64,000 nucleotides of DNA from Opitutales bacterium (GTDB taxonomy: Bacteria > Verrucomicrobiota > Verrucomicrobiia > Opitutales > JABSRG01): positions 124,001 through 188,000 of the forward strand of contig JANQKZ010000038.1 of the NCBI GenBank assembly GCA_028280845.1, written 5' to 3'. The notes below the pieces were generated by a model. The model ran no database searches, had not been told where the DNA came from, and saw only the letters and a list, made by a program, of their open reading frames with translations. A program made the translations under genes and the position numbers. Below are positions 28,107 to 36,794 of the stretch, one piece after another (the stretch's first letter is position 1; every line of letters starts with the position of its first letter).

Positions 28107-28565
28107 ATGAATCCATACGAACGTGAAATCCGGCTAAATCACACCGTGGCGGCTCCCCTTCCCCAGGTCTGGGATAAGTGGACGACCCGCGAGGGCCTGC
28201 TTTCCTTTTTTGCCCGCGATGTGAATCTCGAACTGAAGATCGATGGAAAGTATGAAATTCTATTCCTCCTCGACAATGAGCCGGGACTGCAAGGTGCCGA
28301 GACCTGTCGCATCATTCGCCTGGAACCCCATACCCGCCTGGCCTTCACCTGGAATGCCCCCCCACATCTACCAACCGTCCGTCCACAGCACACCGTCTGC
28401 GAGATTCGGTTTACCCCCGCAACGGACACGACAACCGGTCTCGAATTTGTCCATACCGGTTGGGGCGACTCCGAGGAGTGGGACCAGGCCTTTGAATATT
28501 TCACCAAGGCCTGGCCACGGGTATTTCAGGCTCTGGAGGATTCGTTCAACCCACCCAAGCATTAA
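28107..28565 (+). CDS. SRPBCC (AHSA1-like) domain protein
   Basis: A 152-residue START/Bet v1-like protein of the AHSA1 type. The pattern is IRLNHTVAAPLPQVWDKWTTREGLLSFFA at the start, RIIRLEPHTRLAFTW in the middle, and GLEFVHTGWGDSEEWDQAFEYF with AWPRVFQAL at the end, which is the 'h.gw.....W......y...gW...l..L' signature. These bind hydrophobic ligands; the physiological ligand is unknown. It is convergent with the downstream glycosidase gene, 15 bases apart. Confidence 0.85.
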   Translation: MNPYEREIRLNHTVAAPLPQVWDKWTTREGLLSFFARDVNLELKIDGKYEILFLLDNEPGLQGAETCRIIRLEPHTRLAFTWNAPPHLPTVRPQHTVCEIRFTPATDTTTGLEFVHTGWGDSEEWDQAFEYFTKAWPRVFQALEDSFNPPKH

Positions 28566-28580
28566 AGGTGGAATAAAGCT

Positions 28581-30095
28581 TTATTTAAAGGATAGAGCGC
28601 TTGCTTCACCCTCCACCCACAGCAAACCCTCCTCCGGCTTATCTTGCTTCGGGTCGGTCCCAACCACCGGATTCCCATCGAGGGTCATATTGATAATCCG
28701 GATGTCCTCAAAGTCCCCGTCAACCAGGTAAGACCGGCCAAACTGAGCCTCGCCGTGCGTCCCTGATCTGAGCTCTACATCTTTTATCGTGAAATGCCGG
28801 TAGGTCCCGCCCAGGGCATTGAGCCCGATAAAGCCATGACACCCATTGTCGATGTATAACCCATCCCACAGGTTGTTTTCCGTGACATTGCCCTTCCGCC
28901 CGCGCCGGGCGTTGATCACTGTGGTGTTGTGGATTGGCCGGGGTTGCTTAAAGCCGCTATAAACGATGTAGGTATCTTTCATTACGTTGTGATCCCCGTT
29001 TTGATTACTCCATGAAAACTGAAAGGGCGCTCCATTCATGCCTTGAAACATTGTGTTATTCTCATGGTAGCAATGGTCGCTGTAGACCTTGATAAAATCG
29101 TCCATCACTTTGAAAAAGCAGTTGCGTACGATGGAGCGATCTCCCGTTACGGTGCCATCTGTCTGGTGCCACCAACCGAACATCTTCACATTGTCTATGA
29201 CACACTGGCCCCGTACGGTGAGATTAAAATGCGGGGGACACACCGATACAAACCCCTCCATCACCTGGTCAATTTCGGTTTCCCCGGTCCCATGAACCAT
29301 GGAAAAGGGAATCGATTCCGGCCCGGGCAAGCGCTCCAATCCACAGGCAGAAATTACCCCACGGCCGTAGACTTTCCAGTGGCTTTGATTCGTGGCTTCA
29401 AAGGTCCCAATGACGTAGGCCCCTCCAGGGATATATATTCGCTTCCCTTCTAGAATCGGCATGCGATACCCTGGGTAGTCTCGGTCGGTCCTATCCCCCC
29501 AGCGATGAATGCCCGGTTTAAAGACAATGGTCGAGGATGGCCCTTCGAGGGCGGCATAAACCGACTCTATCGAATCTCCTGGTTGAATGACTGTCACCGC
29601 TGGATCCTGAAGATCCGGGACATCCGTCTCTTCAGGGTCGGCAAAAATCAGGAGAACTTGCATGGCAGGTCCCCCTACATCCACCCAAAGTTGAAGAGGA
29701 AGTTGATCGTCCCGAATGGTAAAGTTAGCCCTCCCATTTTCCACCCTGGCACTGACCGCCTTCTTTAACGGATAAATGGTACAGGCCTCAATCGGCACCC
29801 CATCCAGCCGTTCCACCACAACCTCCACTTCCCCCGAGAAGGAAAAGTTGGTCCAGTGGTGGTCCGGATTCGCTTTCAGGTTCCCCCCGTGGTGACGTTC
29901 CTGGTTCCAGTCGTACATTACATAGGCCTCCCTGGGCTCACCATCCTGGCTGACCAGGACCCGGTAGAGCTCCGACCTCCGGTTTATTCCCAGATCACCG
30001 TCTACGAGCACATCCGGGTAGGAATACACCGCGACATCCCCCCAGACAGTCACCCCTAATCCAAAGACGGCAAAACAAACAATAGATCTAAGCAT
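28581..30095 (-). CDS. Secreted GH49-like beta-helix glycoside hydrolase
   Basis: A 504-residue secreted enzyme with a signal peptide (about 1-19) and a beta-sandwich N-terminal domain (20-160) resembling that of dextranase/isopullulanase. A right-handed beta-helix (160-500) follows. The three acidic residues fit family 49 catalysis: D313 (HQTDG), D332 and D333 (KVMDDFIKVY). Their spacing, 19 and 20, equals that of Asp353/372/373 in A. niger isopullulanase as I recall it. Such enzymes hydrolyse alpha-1,6 or alpha-1,4 glucan bonds by inversion; pectin-type activity of the GH28 fold cannot be excluded. The ATG is at 30095. Confidence 0.75.
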   Translation of the reverse strand: MLRSIVCFAVFGLGVTVWGDVAVYSYPDVLVDGDLGINRRSELYRVLVSQDGEPREAYVMYDWNQERHHGGNLKANPDHHWTNFSFSGEVEVVVERLDGVPIEACTIYPLKKAVSARVENGRANFTIRDDQLPLQLWVDVGGPAMQVLLIFADPEETDVPDLQDPAVTVIQPGDSIESVYAALEGPSSTIVFKPGIHRWGDRTDRDYPGYRMPILEGKRIYIPGGAYVIGTFEATNQSHWKVYGRGVISACGLERLPGPESIPFSMVHGTGETEIDQVMEGFVSVCPPHFNLTVRGQCVIDNVKMFGWWHQTDGTVTGDRSIVRNCFFKVMDDFIKVYSDHCYHENNTMFQGMNGAPFQFSWSNQNGDHNVMKDTYIVYSGFKQPRPIHNTTVINARRGRKGNVTENNLWDGLYIDNGCHGFIGLNALGGTYRHFTIKDVELRSGTHGEAQFGRSYLVDGDFEDIRIINMTLDGNPVVGTDPKQDKPEEGLLWVEGEASALSFK

Positions 30096-30231
30096 GACCA
30101 AACTCTAGGGCTTCCTCCGTCCCACTCAACCCGGACTTCCCTGTCCGGTCATCCATTTTCCTTCAATCTCACATTTTCTCCTACCATTCCTCATTTAAGT
30201 GTGTTTAACTCCACCCGTCTCCCAATTACCT

Positions 30232-30906
30232 ATGGCTGAAAGACCTACGCTCACCCAGGAAGAACTCCGAGTTTTAGGATGCCTCATGGAGAAAGAATGG
30301 CTTAACCCCAAGTCTTACCCCATGACCACCAAAGCGTTACTCACTGCATGTAACCAGACAACGGACCGTGACCCGGTTGTTGATTATCCAGAGACCAAGG
30401 TTCAGAATGCCCTGGACATGCTGGTCGCCCGTGAGCTGGTGGAATCCTTACAAGAAGAGGGGTCCCGAGTACCTCGCTTCATGCACCGTGCCTCCCAGTT
30501 TTTTGGTATCACGATGCAGGAACAGGCCATCCTGTGCGCCCTGCTGCTTCGGGGGCCCCTTACATTGGAAGAACTTTTTGAAGCCGCCTCCGGGCTATGT
30601 CCGTTCGACGATCTGGACGACCTGATCGAGGTCCTGCATGCTGTGGCTATTCATGTAGCCCCTATCGTGTCCACCTTCCCCCCTGCTCCCGGTGAAACGG
30701 AAGGCCGCTACTGGCACCTTCTGACCTATCAGAAGAAAAGTGAAACCCGCAGCCCGCTTAAAGCAGCCAAAACAAGCAGTGGAACGAAGATTCGTCAGGC
30801 CTCGGAAAAAGACGCCATTATCCAGGAGCTCCGGTTAAAAATCCGTCGCCTGGAGCGGGTTATTGAGGCCCAGGCGGAAGAGCTGGAAGCACTCAAGGAA
30901 GGTTGA
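30232..30906 (+). CDS. yceH: YceH family (DUF480) protein
   Basis: A 224-residue protein. It contains the tandem winged-helix DUF480 unit: LTQEELRVLGCLMEKEW, then SYPMTTKALLTACNQTTDRDPVVDY, LDMLVARELVES and RYWHLLTY. The C-terminal 40 residues form a basic coiled coil (IIQELRLKIRRLERVIEAQAEELEAL). The start at 30232 removes a leader without similarity. Function is unknown despite wide distribution in Gram-negative bacteria. Confidence 0.92.
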   Translation: MAERPTLTQEELRVLGCLMEKEWLNPKSYPMTTKALLTACNQTTDRDPVVDYPETKVQNALDMLVARELVESLQEEGSRVPRFMHRASQFFGITMQEQAILCALLLRGPLTLEELFEAASGLCPFDDLDDLIEVLHAVAIHVAPIVSTFPPAPGETEGRYWHLLTYQKKSETRSPLKAAKTSSGTKIRQASEKDAIIQELRLKIRRLERVIEAQAEELEALKEG

Positions 30907-31013
30907 ATTTGCTCTCCTGAGCTCTCCTTTAGGATCAGGTTAATTTTATAAGCCTTGAAAACCGGGCCACTTTATTCCTTGTCGGTTGCTGCATTCCGCT
31001 ACATATCAGGCAC

Positions 31014-32624
31014 ATGAACGAAGAGGTTCGGTGGTTCGCGTGTCTTTGTATTGAGTCTGGATTATTGAATAAACAGGGCGTTCGCATGGTCCATAAATCC
31101 CTGGGGGACAAAGCCGACCTCCTTGAATTTGGAGAACGCGTATTGGACCTCGGCATTACGGATGATGTGGAGATGGTCCAAAAGCTCCTTGATGATGCCT
31201 GCGACAAAGTCGATGCCCAAGACCCCCTTCCCTTCGACCCCTTCTCCGCTCCCAAGACGCCGGTTGGCGACCAGGGGCACCGCTTGACCACACGACCCCC
31301 CATACCAGCGGAATCTCCGGAGCCGGCCGCGCCACCGCCAGAACCGGAGCCTGCCCCCACACCAGTTCCTCCCGCACCCCAACCTACTCCAGAACCGGAG
31401 CCACAACCAACCCCGCCGCCACCGCCTCCCCCCCCGACTCCGGAAGAGATACCCGTGGGTAAATTACATGAGGGCCGCAAACCCCCCGAAAACCTGGTCC
31501 CGGCTGATGGTCTGAGCGCCACACTTCCTGATTTTAAGAACATCATGGAGATGCCCGAAAACCAACTTCGGGCCTCGGTGATCGGATTGCTCAAGCGATG
31601 CACTGAAACCGGCGTCAGCGACCTCCATCTCTGTGCGGATGCCAAGCCTTTTGAACGCAAGGACCGCGAAAATGAATACTTGTCCGATGCCCCGCTCTCG
31701 GCCGAAGAATCCCACCGATTAAACACCATTCTCCTCAACCAGACCCAGATGGAATACCTGGACCGGGAGAAAGACTATGATTGTGCGATTCCTTTTAGCA
31801 CCGGTGAGCGATATCGGGTAAACCTTATGTTTCACAAAAACGGCATGGCGGGCACTTACCGCATGGTTCCTCCGAAAATCAATTCACTCGAAGGGCTCGG
31901 GTTTAAAAATGCCGAGGTCATCAAAAAACTCCTCACCTATCACAATGGCCTGATTCTGGTAACAGGTCCGGTCGGGAGTGGAAAAACCGCTACGCTGGCC
32001 TCGCTGGTCCACGAAATGAATGAAAACCGGGAGGACCATATCATCACCGTGGAAGAGCCCATTGAGGTCGTCCAGGTGTCCAATAAATGCTCAATTACTC
32101 AGCGTGGAGTCGGGCCGCATACCAACTCCTTTCGCAGTGCTTTGAAGGGAGCCCTTCGCCAGGACCCGGACATCATCGTGATTGGGGAGATGCGAGACCT
32201 CGAGACCATCGAAATGGCCATCAGCGCATCCGAAACCGGTCACCTTGTCATTGGCACCATGCACACGAGTGACGCCGGAACAACCTTGAACCGGCTCCTG
32301 GATGTATTTCCCCCTGCCCAGCAAACCCAGATCCGTGCCATGGTAGCCGAAAGTCTACGCGGCATCATCTGTCAACGTCTGCTCCCCGCCAAGGCCGGCG
32401 GCGTAGTCCTGGCGTGTGAGCTCCTGCTCCGGAATACCGCCGTATCCTCTCTCATACGCGAAGGAAAAACCCAAGGCCTCAGCAATGTAATGGAAACCGG
32501 AAAGGCCGACGGGATGGTGCAAATGGATGCCTCCATTCTGGAACTCTGGCGCGAAGGCATTATATCCGCAGACGTGGCTAAAGAGAATATCATGAATGAT
32601 ATGCTGAAGCTGCAGATCAATTAA
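31014..32624 (+). CDS. PilT-type ATPase with N-terminal domain and proline-rich linker
   Basis: A 536-residue motor ATPase of the PilT group. It has a helical N-terminal domain (1-65, LLNKQGVRMVHKSLGDKADL), then a long linker of alternating P, E, A and T (about 75-145, PEPEPAPTPVPPAPQPTPEP), and a PilT core starting near residue 180. The core has Walker A GPVGSGKTATLASL, Walker [21 protein letters not shown], and IGTMHTSDAGTTLNRLLD. The linker suggests the N-domain swings free of the hexamer. It sits 41 bases before another PilT gene. The partner bound by the N-domain is unknown. Confidence 0.85.
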   Translation: MNEEVRWFACLCIESGLLNKQGVRMVHKSLGDKADLLEFGERVLDLGITDDVEMVQKLLDDACDKVDAQDPLPFDPFSAPKTPVGDQGHRLTTRPPIPAESPEPAAPPPEPEPAPTPVPPAPQPTPEPEPQPTPPPPPPPPTPEEIPVGKLHEGRKPPENLVPADGLSATLPDFKNIMEMPENQLRASVIGLLKRCTETGVSDLHLCADAKPFERKDRENEYLSDAPLSAEESHRLNTILLNQTQMEYLDREKDYDCAIPFSTGERYRVNLMFHKNGMAGTYRMVPPKINSLEGLGFKNAEVIKKLLTYHNGLILVTGPVGSGKTATLASLVHEMNENREDHIITVEEPIEVVQVSNKCSITQRGVGPHTNSFRSALKGALRQDPDIIVIGEMRDLETIEMAISASETGHLVIGTMHTSDAGTTLNRLLDVFPPAQQTQIRAMVAESLRGIICQRLLPAKAGGVVLACELLLRNTAVSSLIREGKTQGLSNVMETGKADGMVQMDASILELWREGIISADVAKENIMNDMLKLQIN

Positions 32625-32665
32625 CCCGCCCCTTCCTCCGAACCTTTACAACCAACTTACACCCT

Positions 32666-33724
32666 ATGGCCATCATCGACGAATACCTCAGGAAAATGCT
32701 GGATGAAGGTGGATCTGATCTTCATCTCAACGTGGGGTCTCCTCCGAAAATTCGAACGAGCGGAAGAATTACCCCGCTCAATGCCCCCGTGCTGACGGCC
32801 CAATCGCTGAATGGTATGCTCCAGGAAATTTCTAATCCGGAGCGGTGGGATCATTACGTGACTCATAATGATCTCGACATGGCTTACGAAATTGCAGGTC
32901 TGGCTCGATTTCGTGGCAGTTACCTGCGCAACCACTGGGGCCCGGCGGCCGTCTTCCGGCAGATTCCAGCTGAAATTCTATCTTTCGATTTCCTCAAGTT
33001 GCCTGAAGTCCTTAAAGAAGTTTGTGCCTACAAAGAGGGCCTCGTTTTTGTCACCGGGCCAACCGGCAGCGGCAAATCGACCACCCTCGCCGCGATGATT
33101 GATTATATTAACGACAACTATCAGAAACACATCATCACCATTGAGGACCCGATTGAATTTGTGCACCCCAAAAAGAAAAGTGTGATTGTTCACCGGGAAG
33201 TCGGCGAACATTCTCATTCCTTTGGAAATGCCCTGCGGGGTGCAATGCGTGCAGACCCGGACATTGTTCTCGTCGGCGAGATGCGGGAACTCGAAACCAT
33301 CAAACTGGCCCTGAACTGTGCCTCTATGGGCATGTTGGTTTTTGGAACCCTGCATACCAATAATGCTCCTAAAACCATCGACCGGATCATCGATGCCTTC
33401 CCCGCTGAAGAGCAGGCCCAGATCCGGGTCATGCTCTCCAGCTGCCTGTCCTGCGTCGTCTCCCAGTTGCTCTGCAAGCGCCAACCCAAAGGCCGGGTCG
33501 CGGTGCACGAGATCCTTCTCAAACATGACGCCCTCCCTAACACCATTCGAACTGGGAAAATCAGCGCAATCCGGGGGATCATTGAAAGTAGCCGTGCGCG
33601 CGGCATGATCACTATGGACGCCTCTATTAAGAAGTGCCTCGACGAAGAACTCATCACCCCGGAAGAGGCTTACATGAAAGCCAGTGATAAGGAGGCCTTT
33701 CTCCCTTTTCTCAAGCAAGCTTGA
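32666..33724 (+). CDS. PilT/PilU-type pilus retraction ATPase
   Basis: A 352-residue PilT-family ATPase. The N-terminal domain begins MAIIDEYLRKMLDEGGSDLH, Walker A is [15 protein letters not shown], Walker B IVLVGEMRELETIKLALNCASMG (E in place of the usual D of the RDLET box), and the His box is FGTLHTNNAPKTIDRIID. It differs clearly from the pilT gene at 16637, so it may be a PilU equivalent or a second retraction motor. It forms a pair with the larger gene just upstream. A heptamer repeat lies between its stop and the next start. Confidence 0.9.
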   Translation: MAIIDEYLRKMLDEGGSDLHLNVGSPPKIRTSGRITPLNAPVLTAQSLNGMLQEISNPERWDHYVTHNDLDMAYEIAGLARFRGSYLRNHWGPAAVFRQIPAEILSFDFLKLPEVLKEVCAYKEGLVFVTGPTGSGKSTTLAAMIDYINDNYQKHIITIEDPIEFVHPKKKSVIVHREVGEHSHSFGNALRGAMRADPDIVLVGEMRELETIKLALNCASMGMLVFGTLHTNNAPKTIDRIIDAFPAEEQAQIRVMLSSCLSCVVSQLLCKRQPKGRVAVHEILLKHDALPNTIRTGKISAIRGIIESSRARGMITMDASIKKCLDEELITPEEAYMKASDKEAFLPFLKQA

Positions 33725-33761
33725 CCGCGCCCTCCCCATTTTTGGGATTGGAATATGCCTG

Positions 33762-33796
33762 TTTCTAGTTTCCGCTTTCCGATTTCCGACTTCTAA
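33762..33796 (+). repeat. Degenerate heptamer tandem repeat before trhO
   Basis: Five 7-base units in register: TTTCTAG, TTTCCGC, TTTCCGA, TTTCCGA, CTTCTAA. The block ends 4 bases before the trhO ATG at 33801. No Shine-Dalgarno sequence lies in the leader. Three similar blocks occur before other starts (see 49262, 50721, 63708). Confidence 0.75.
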
Positions 33797-33800
33797 TCCC

Positions 33801-34565
33801 ATGTCTTGGACCGTCGCCACGTTTTATAAATTTGTGCCCTTCCATGATTGCCGCGAATGGGCGGAGTCCCTCTTGGAGCAGGGGCAAACCCTCGGCCTCT
33901 GCGGCACCTTTATCCTCGCGGAGGAGGGGCTGAACACCACCATCGCCGGACAGGGAAATTCCATTTCCCAAATCCTCGCCTTCATCCAGTCAGACGAACG
34001 TTTCGCTGTCCTGGTCGTGAAAACCTCAACCTGTAAGGAGAAGCCCTTTCCCAAATACAAGGTGAAGGTTAAACGAGAGATCGTCACCTTTCGTCAGCCT
34101 GGCATCGACCCAACCCGACAGGTCGGCGAATATGTGTCCCCTCAGGAATGGAACCGGCTCATTCAAGATCCGGAAGTCGTGGTCGTGGACACCCGGAACG
34201 ACTACGAAGTGGATGTCGGGAAGTTCAGGGGAGCGATTGACCCGAAAATCAAAGACTTCACCGCCTTTGGTGATTATGTCGACCAACAGCTGGACCCCAA
34301 GCGGCATAAAAAGGTGGCAATGTACTGCACCGGAGGCATTCGGTGTGAGAAAGCCTCGGCTCACCTGTTGAATAAGGGGTTCGAAAATGTTTATCACCTT
34401 GAGGGCGGTATTTTGAAGTACTTGGAAGAGGTCCCAAAATCGGATAGCATGTGGGAAGGAGATTGTTTCGTCTTCGATTGGCGGGTTGCGCTCAACCACG
34501 ACTTGAAGCCCGGGGGCTGGCACATCAGCCCGGTGACCCACAACCCGGAGAAAATCGAATCCTGA
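33801..34565 (+). CDS. trhO: tRNA uridine(34) hydroxylase (rhodanese-type)
   Basis: A 254-residue member of the TrhO (YceA) family, which makes 5-hydroxyuridine at wobble position 34 of tRNAs with O2 as oxidant. The N-terminal acylphosphatase-like domain has ATFYKFVPFHDCREW and ILAEEGLNTTIAG. The rhodanese domain contains DTRNDYEVDVGKFRGAIDP and the catalytic cysteine loop MYCTGGIRCEKASAHL. Two further conserved cysteines of the usual C-terminal zinc region are not visible beyond GDCFVFDWR, so it ends slightly short. The frame is open to 33684, within the PilT gene; ATG at 33801 is correct. Confidence 0.93.
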   Translation: MSWTVATFYKFVPFHDCREWAESLLEQGQTLGLCGTFILAEEGLNTTIAGQGNSISQILAFIQSDERFAVLVVKTSTCKEKPFPKYKVKVKREIVTFRQPGIDPTRQVGEYVSPQEWNRLIQDPEVVVVDTRNDYEVDVGKFRGAIDPKIKDFTAFGDYVDQQLDPKRHKKVAMYCTGGIRCEKASAHLLNKGFENVYHLEGGILKYLEEVPKSDSMWEGDCFVFDWRVALNHDLKPGGWHISPVTHNPEKIES

Positions 34566-34643
34566 GATAAATTTAGGGATAGCTGGAATTTTTCCCAGAT
34601 TCAGGACTCCAACTATCGAACCATTGGACAACTGAACCGTATA

Positions 34644-35084
34644 ATGAAAATTCCATACACTAAATTTATCGTGGCTCCCATCGCCGTCTTGCTCTTTTCC
34701 CTCAATGCCGCATTCGCTGGTGGCGGGGTTAAGTTTAACTATGTGACTGATGAGGCCACCTATTCCAAACTCATCGCCAAAGCGGAAAAAGAAGGAAAGC
34801 CGGTCGTGCTCGACTTCTACACCGAGTGGTGTGGCTGGTGTAAGAAAATGGATAAGGACACCTTTGCCCAATCCGAAGTCGGCGACTTCATGAATCAAAA
34901 TTTTGTATCCATCAAGCTGGATGCGGAGCAGGACTTCGGCGGCGAAATGGCCTTGAAATATGATGTCAGCGGTTTCCCCACCTTTGTGGTCCTGGACCCG
35001 AAAACCAAAACCACCACCAGCATCGTCGGTTACTTTCCCCCCGAAAAGTGGGTCGCCACCCTGCAAGCCCACACCCAGGGCTAA
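34644..35084 (+). CDS. Secreted thioredoxin-like protein
   Basis: A 146-residue periplasmic thioredoxin-fold protein. A signal peptide covers residues 1-25 (IAVLLFSLNAAFAG). The redox motif is WCGWCKK near residues 63-69 and the cis-proline loop is YDVSGFPTFVVLD. The variant WCGWCK is typical of DsbD-gamma/thioredoxin_7 type domains that keep periplasmic cysteines reduced. It is a single gene, followed by a clear terminator at 35116. The partner is not known. Confidence 0.9.
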   Translation: MKIPYTKFIVAPIAVLLFSLNAAFAGGGVKFNYVTDEATYSKLIAKAEKEGKPVVLDFYTEWCGWCKKMDKDTFAQSEVGDFMNQNFVSIKLDAEQDFGGEMALKYDVSGFPTFVVLDPKTKTTTSIVGYFPPEKWVATLQAHTQG

Positions 35085-35115
35085 TCGCTTTTAATTTATT
35101 CTCCATTAGCTTCCC

Positions 35116-35154
35116 ACCCCCGGTGCAATCTTAGTGCCCGGGGGTTTTCTTTTT
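35116..35154 (+). terminator. Rho-independent terminator after the thioredoxin gene
   Basis: A stem ACCCCCGG/CCGGGGGT (35116-35123 with 35138-35145, 14-base loop) is followed by TTTTCTTTTT. It ends transcripts of the thioredoxin gene 30-70 bases after its stop. Confidence 0.8.
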
Positions 35155-35164
35155 CCCATTCCAA

Positions 35165-35218
35165 CACTTCAGGACTCCCGCGGAGGCGGGGAGACCGGGG
35201 TCCCCCCGACCTAAAGTG
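35165..35218. repeat. GC-rich inverted repeat between convergent genes
   Basis: Outer arms CACTTCAGG (35165-35173) and CCTAAAGTG (35210-35218) pair with one mismatch, and the 36 bases between them are GC-rich with further dyads (GACC GG GGTC). It lies between the thioredoxin terminator and the convergent MFS gene end, and may be a second, bidirectional structure or a REP-like element. Confidence 0.45.
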
Positions 35219-35264
35219 AGGGGAAACCATAAACGGGCCGATTCCAATCGGTCTTGTGTCTGCT

Positions 35265-36536
35265 TTAAAATGGAGGCATGGTTCCCCGGGGTTCCGAAAT
35301 TTTCCGAATATAAATCAACGAACACCCCAACAGAATAGCCGCAGATATGGCCACTGGTTCAATTCCCGGAAGATAGGTTTTCAAGGTAGTGCTTAAAACG
35401 GAGACCCCGAGCAACACGATAAAATTGACGGCCGAGAGGAAGGCAACAAAGGTCGGGCGCCGAGAGGGTTCACAGATTTCGAGCGTTAAAATCATTCGAC
35501 CGATCATGTTGGTAAAAAACCCGAATCCATAGAGGAAAAACAGGGCAAAGAATCCAAGCTCCGACTCGATAAACAGAATCCCGATACACAAGATCAGGAA
35601 GAAGACTCGACTGATGATCAGGAGAACTCGACCACCAAAACGATCTCCCAGATATCCCGCGATTACGTTACCCAATAAACTGCCGCTCATTTGCGCGGTC
35701 ACAAAGGCTCCCAGGAAGCTCTCTGGCCGCCCAGTCACCTCGAGCGCATGTAAACTCATGTATGGCGTCAGGATGAAGATCCCCGTGCTGCATACGGCCA
35801 TCATAGTAAAGTTCTTCAACTGGGGATTCCCCAATACCAGGCCGGGCATACTCCTCACATTCCCGAGGAGACTCTTACGTGGTTTCGGCCTCGCATCGAG
35901 GACGTCCGCCGGCTCTACGATGAGGAAGAACAATATATAAGATCCAAGTAACGAACAAAACGTGGACAGGTGCAACATCCCATACCCCAGGGGCCCGGGA
36001 AACGCACTCAGTACCCACAAGACCACTGGTCCCACCCCCAGGCCCATCAGGGTCCCAATGATATTACGCATGGCGTGCAACGACGCACGTTTTTCGGCAG
36101 GAATCGATTTCGCCACCAGCTCCATCCATGCCGTCATCGATACTCCGCCCATCATTCCGGAGATAAAAGGTGTAGTGACTGCTAGCAGGAGCAACACCCA
36201 GGGAATGGGGCTTTCCCAAAACACCATGACTAATCCTGTAATGAGATACGGGATTCTCTGGAAAAACCCGGTGATCAGGACAAAGGGCTTCACCTTTGGT
36301 AACATCTCTACCCAATGGGCCGTCAACAGCGGGGGCCCCATGAAGCCGAGCATCATCATCATGGGCATAATGGAGATCAACCAGGTGCTCCCTCCCAGGG
36401 ATCGAATCATCGCCGGCAGCACCATTTCAGCCGACAGGAAGGCGATCCCCCCGATAAAGAGGGCCCCCTCTGCCCCATGGAGCACGTAGTTCCGCCGGAA
36501 ATGCCGTTGTCGATCAGTAGCCAAGCCACCAATCAA
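35265..36536 (-). CDS. Major facilitator superfamily transporter
   Basis: A 423-residue membrane transporter with about 12 hydrophobic segments (for example FIGGIAFLSAEMVLPAMI, GLVMVFWESPIPWVLLLLAV, FVAFLSAVNFIVLLGVSVLS). The loop after helix 8 region has GYLGDRFGGRVLLIISRVFF, the MFS 'GxLaDrfGrR' motif, here in the second half. No charged substrate-specific signature is visible. The substrate is unknown. It runs convergent to the thioredoxin gene and divergent from the sigma-factor gene. Confidence 0.85.
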   Translation of the reverse strand: MIGGLATDRQRHFRRNYVLHGAEGALFIGGIAFLSAEMVLPAMIRSLGGSTWLISIMPMMMMLGFMGPPLLTAHWVEMLPKVKPFVLITGFFQRIPYLITGLVMVFWESPIPWVLLLLAVTTPFISGMMGGVSMTAWMELVAKSIPAEKRASLHAMRNIIGTLMGLGVGPVVLWVLSAFPGPLGYGMLHLSTFCSLLGSYILFFLIVEPADVLDARPKPRKSLLGNVRSMPGLVLGNPQLKNFTMMAVCSTGIFILTPYMSLHALEVTGRPESFLGAFVTAQMSGSLLGNVIAGYLGDRFGGRVLLIISRVFFLILCIGILFIESELGFFALFFLYGFGFFTNMIGRMILTLEICEPSRRPTFVAFLSAVNFIVLLGVSVLSTTLKTYLPGIEPVAISAAILLGCSLIYIRKISEPRGTMPPF

Positions 36537-36728
36537 TCGCTCAAGATTTCGTTCTCCAAGCTATTTTTTGTCGGATTGTCAACCAGCCCGCCGTGGCCGG
36601 CATGCAAAATGATGCATTCAACCACATCAATCCTCCACGACCTGTCGCTTGGCCAGAAAACCAGAGGGATAAACAGGCCGCTCTGATCATAAGTTGCCAC
36701 CGTAAATTCTACACGACCAGCTTGGCTT

Positions 36729-36761
36729 CAATCATGGCAACGGTCGCTATCTCCATGATTG
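36729..36761. promoter_or_regulatory. Inverted repeat upstream of the sigma-factor gene
   Basis: A perfect 9-bp inverted repeat, CAATCATGG (36729-36737) and CCATGATTG (36753-36761), with a 15-base spacer. It ends 33 bases before the sigma-factor start and could be an operator, or a hairpin in the leader. Confidence 0.4.
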
Positions 36762-36794
36762 CATTTTAGGCGACAAGCCACACAACTGTTCTCC

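Noticed and set aside
34026-35072. A 348-codon reverse-strand frame across trhO and the thioredoxin gene
   Set aside because: Both forward genes have clear families and motifs, while the reverse product has none.
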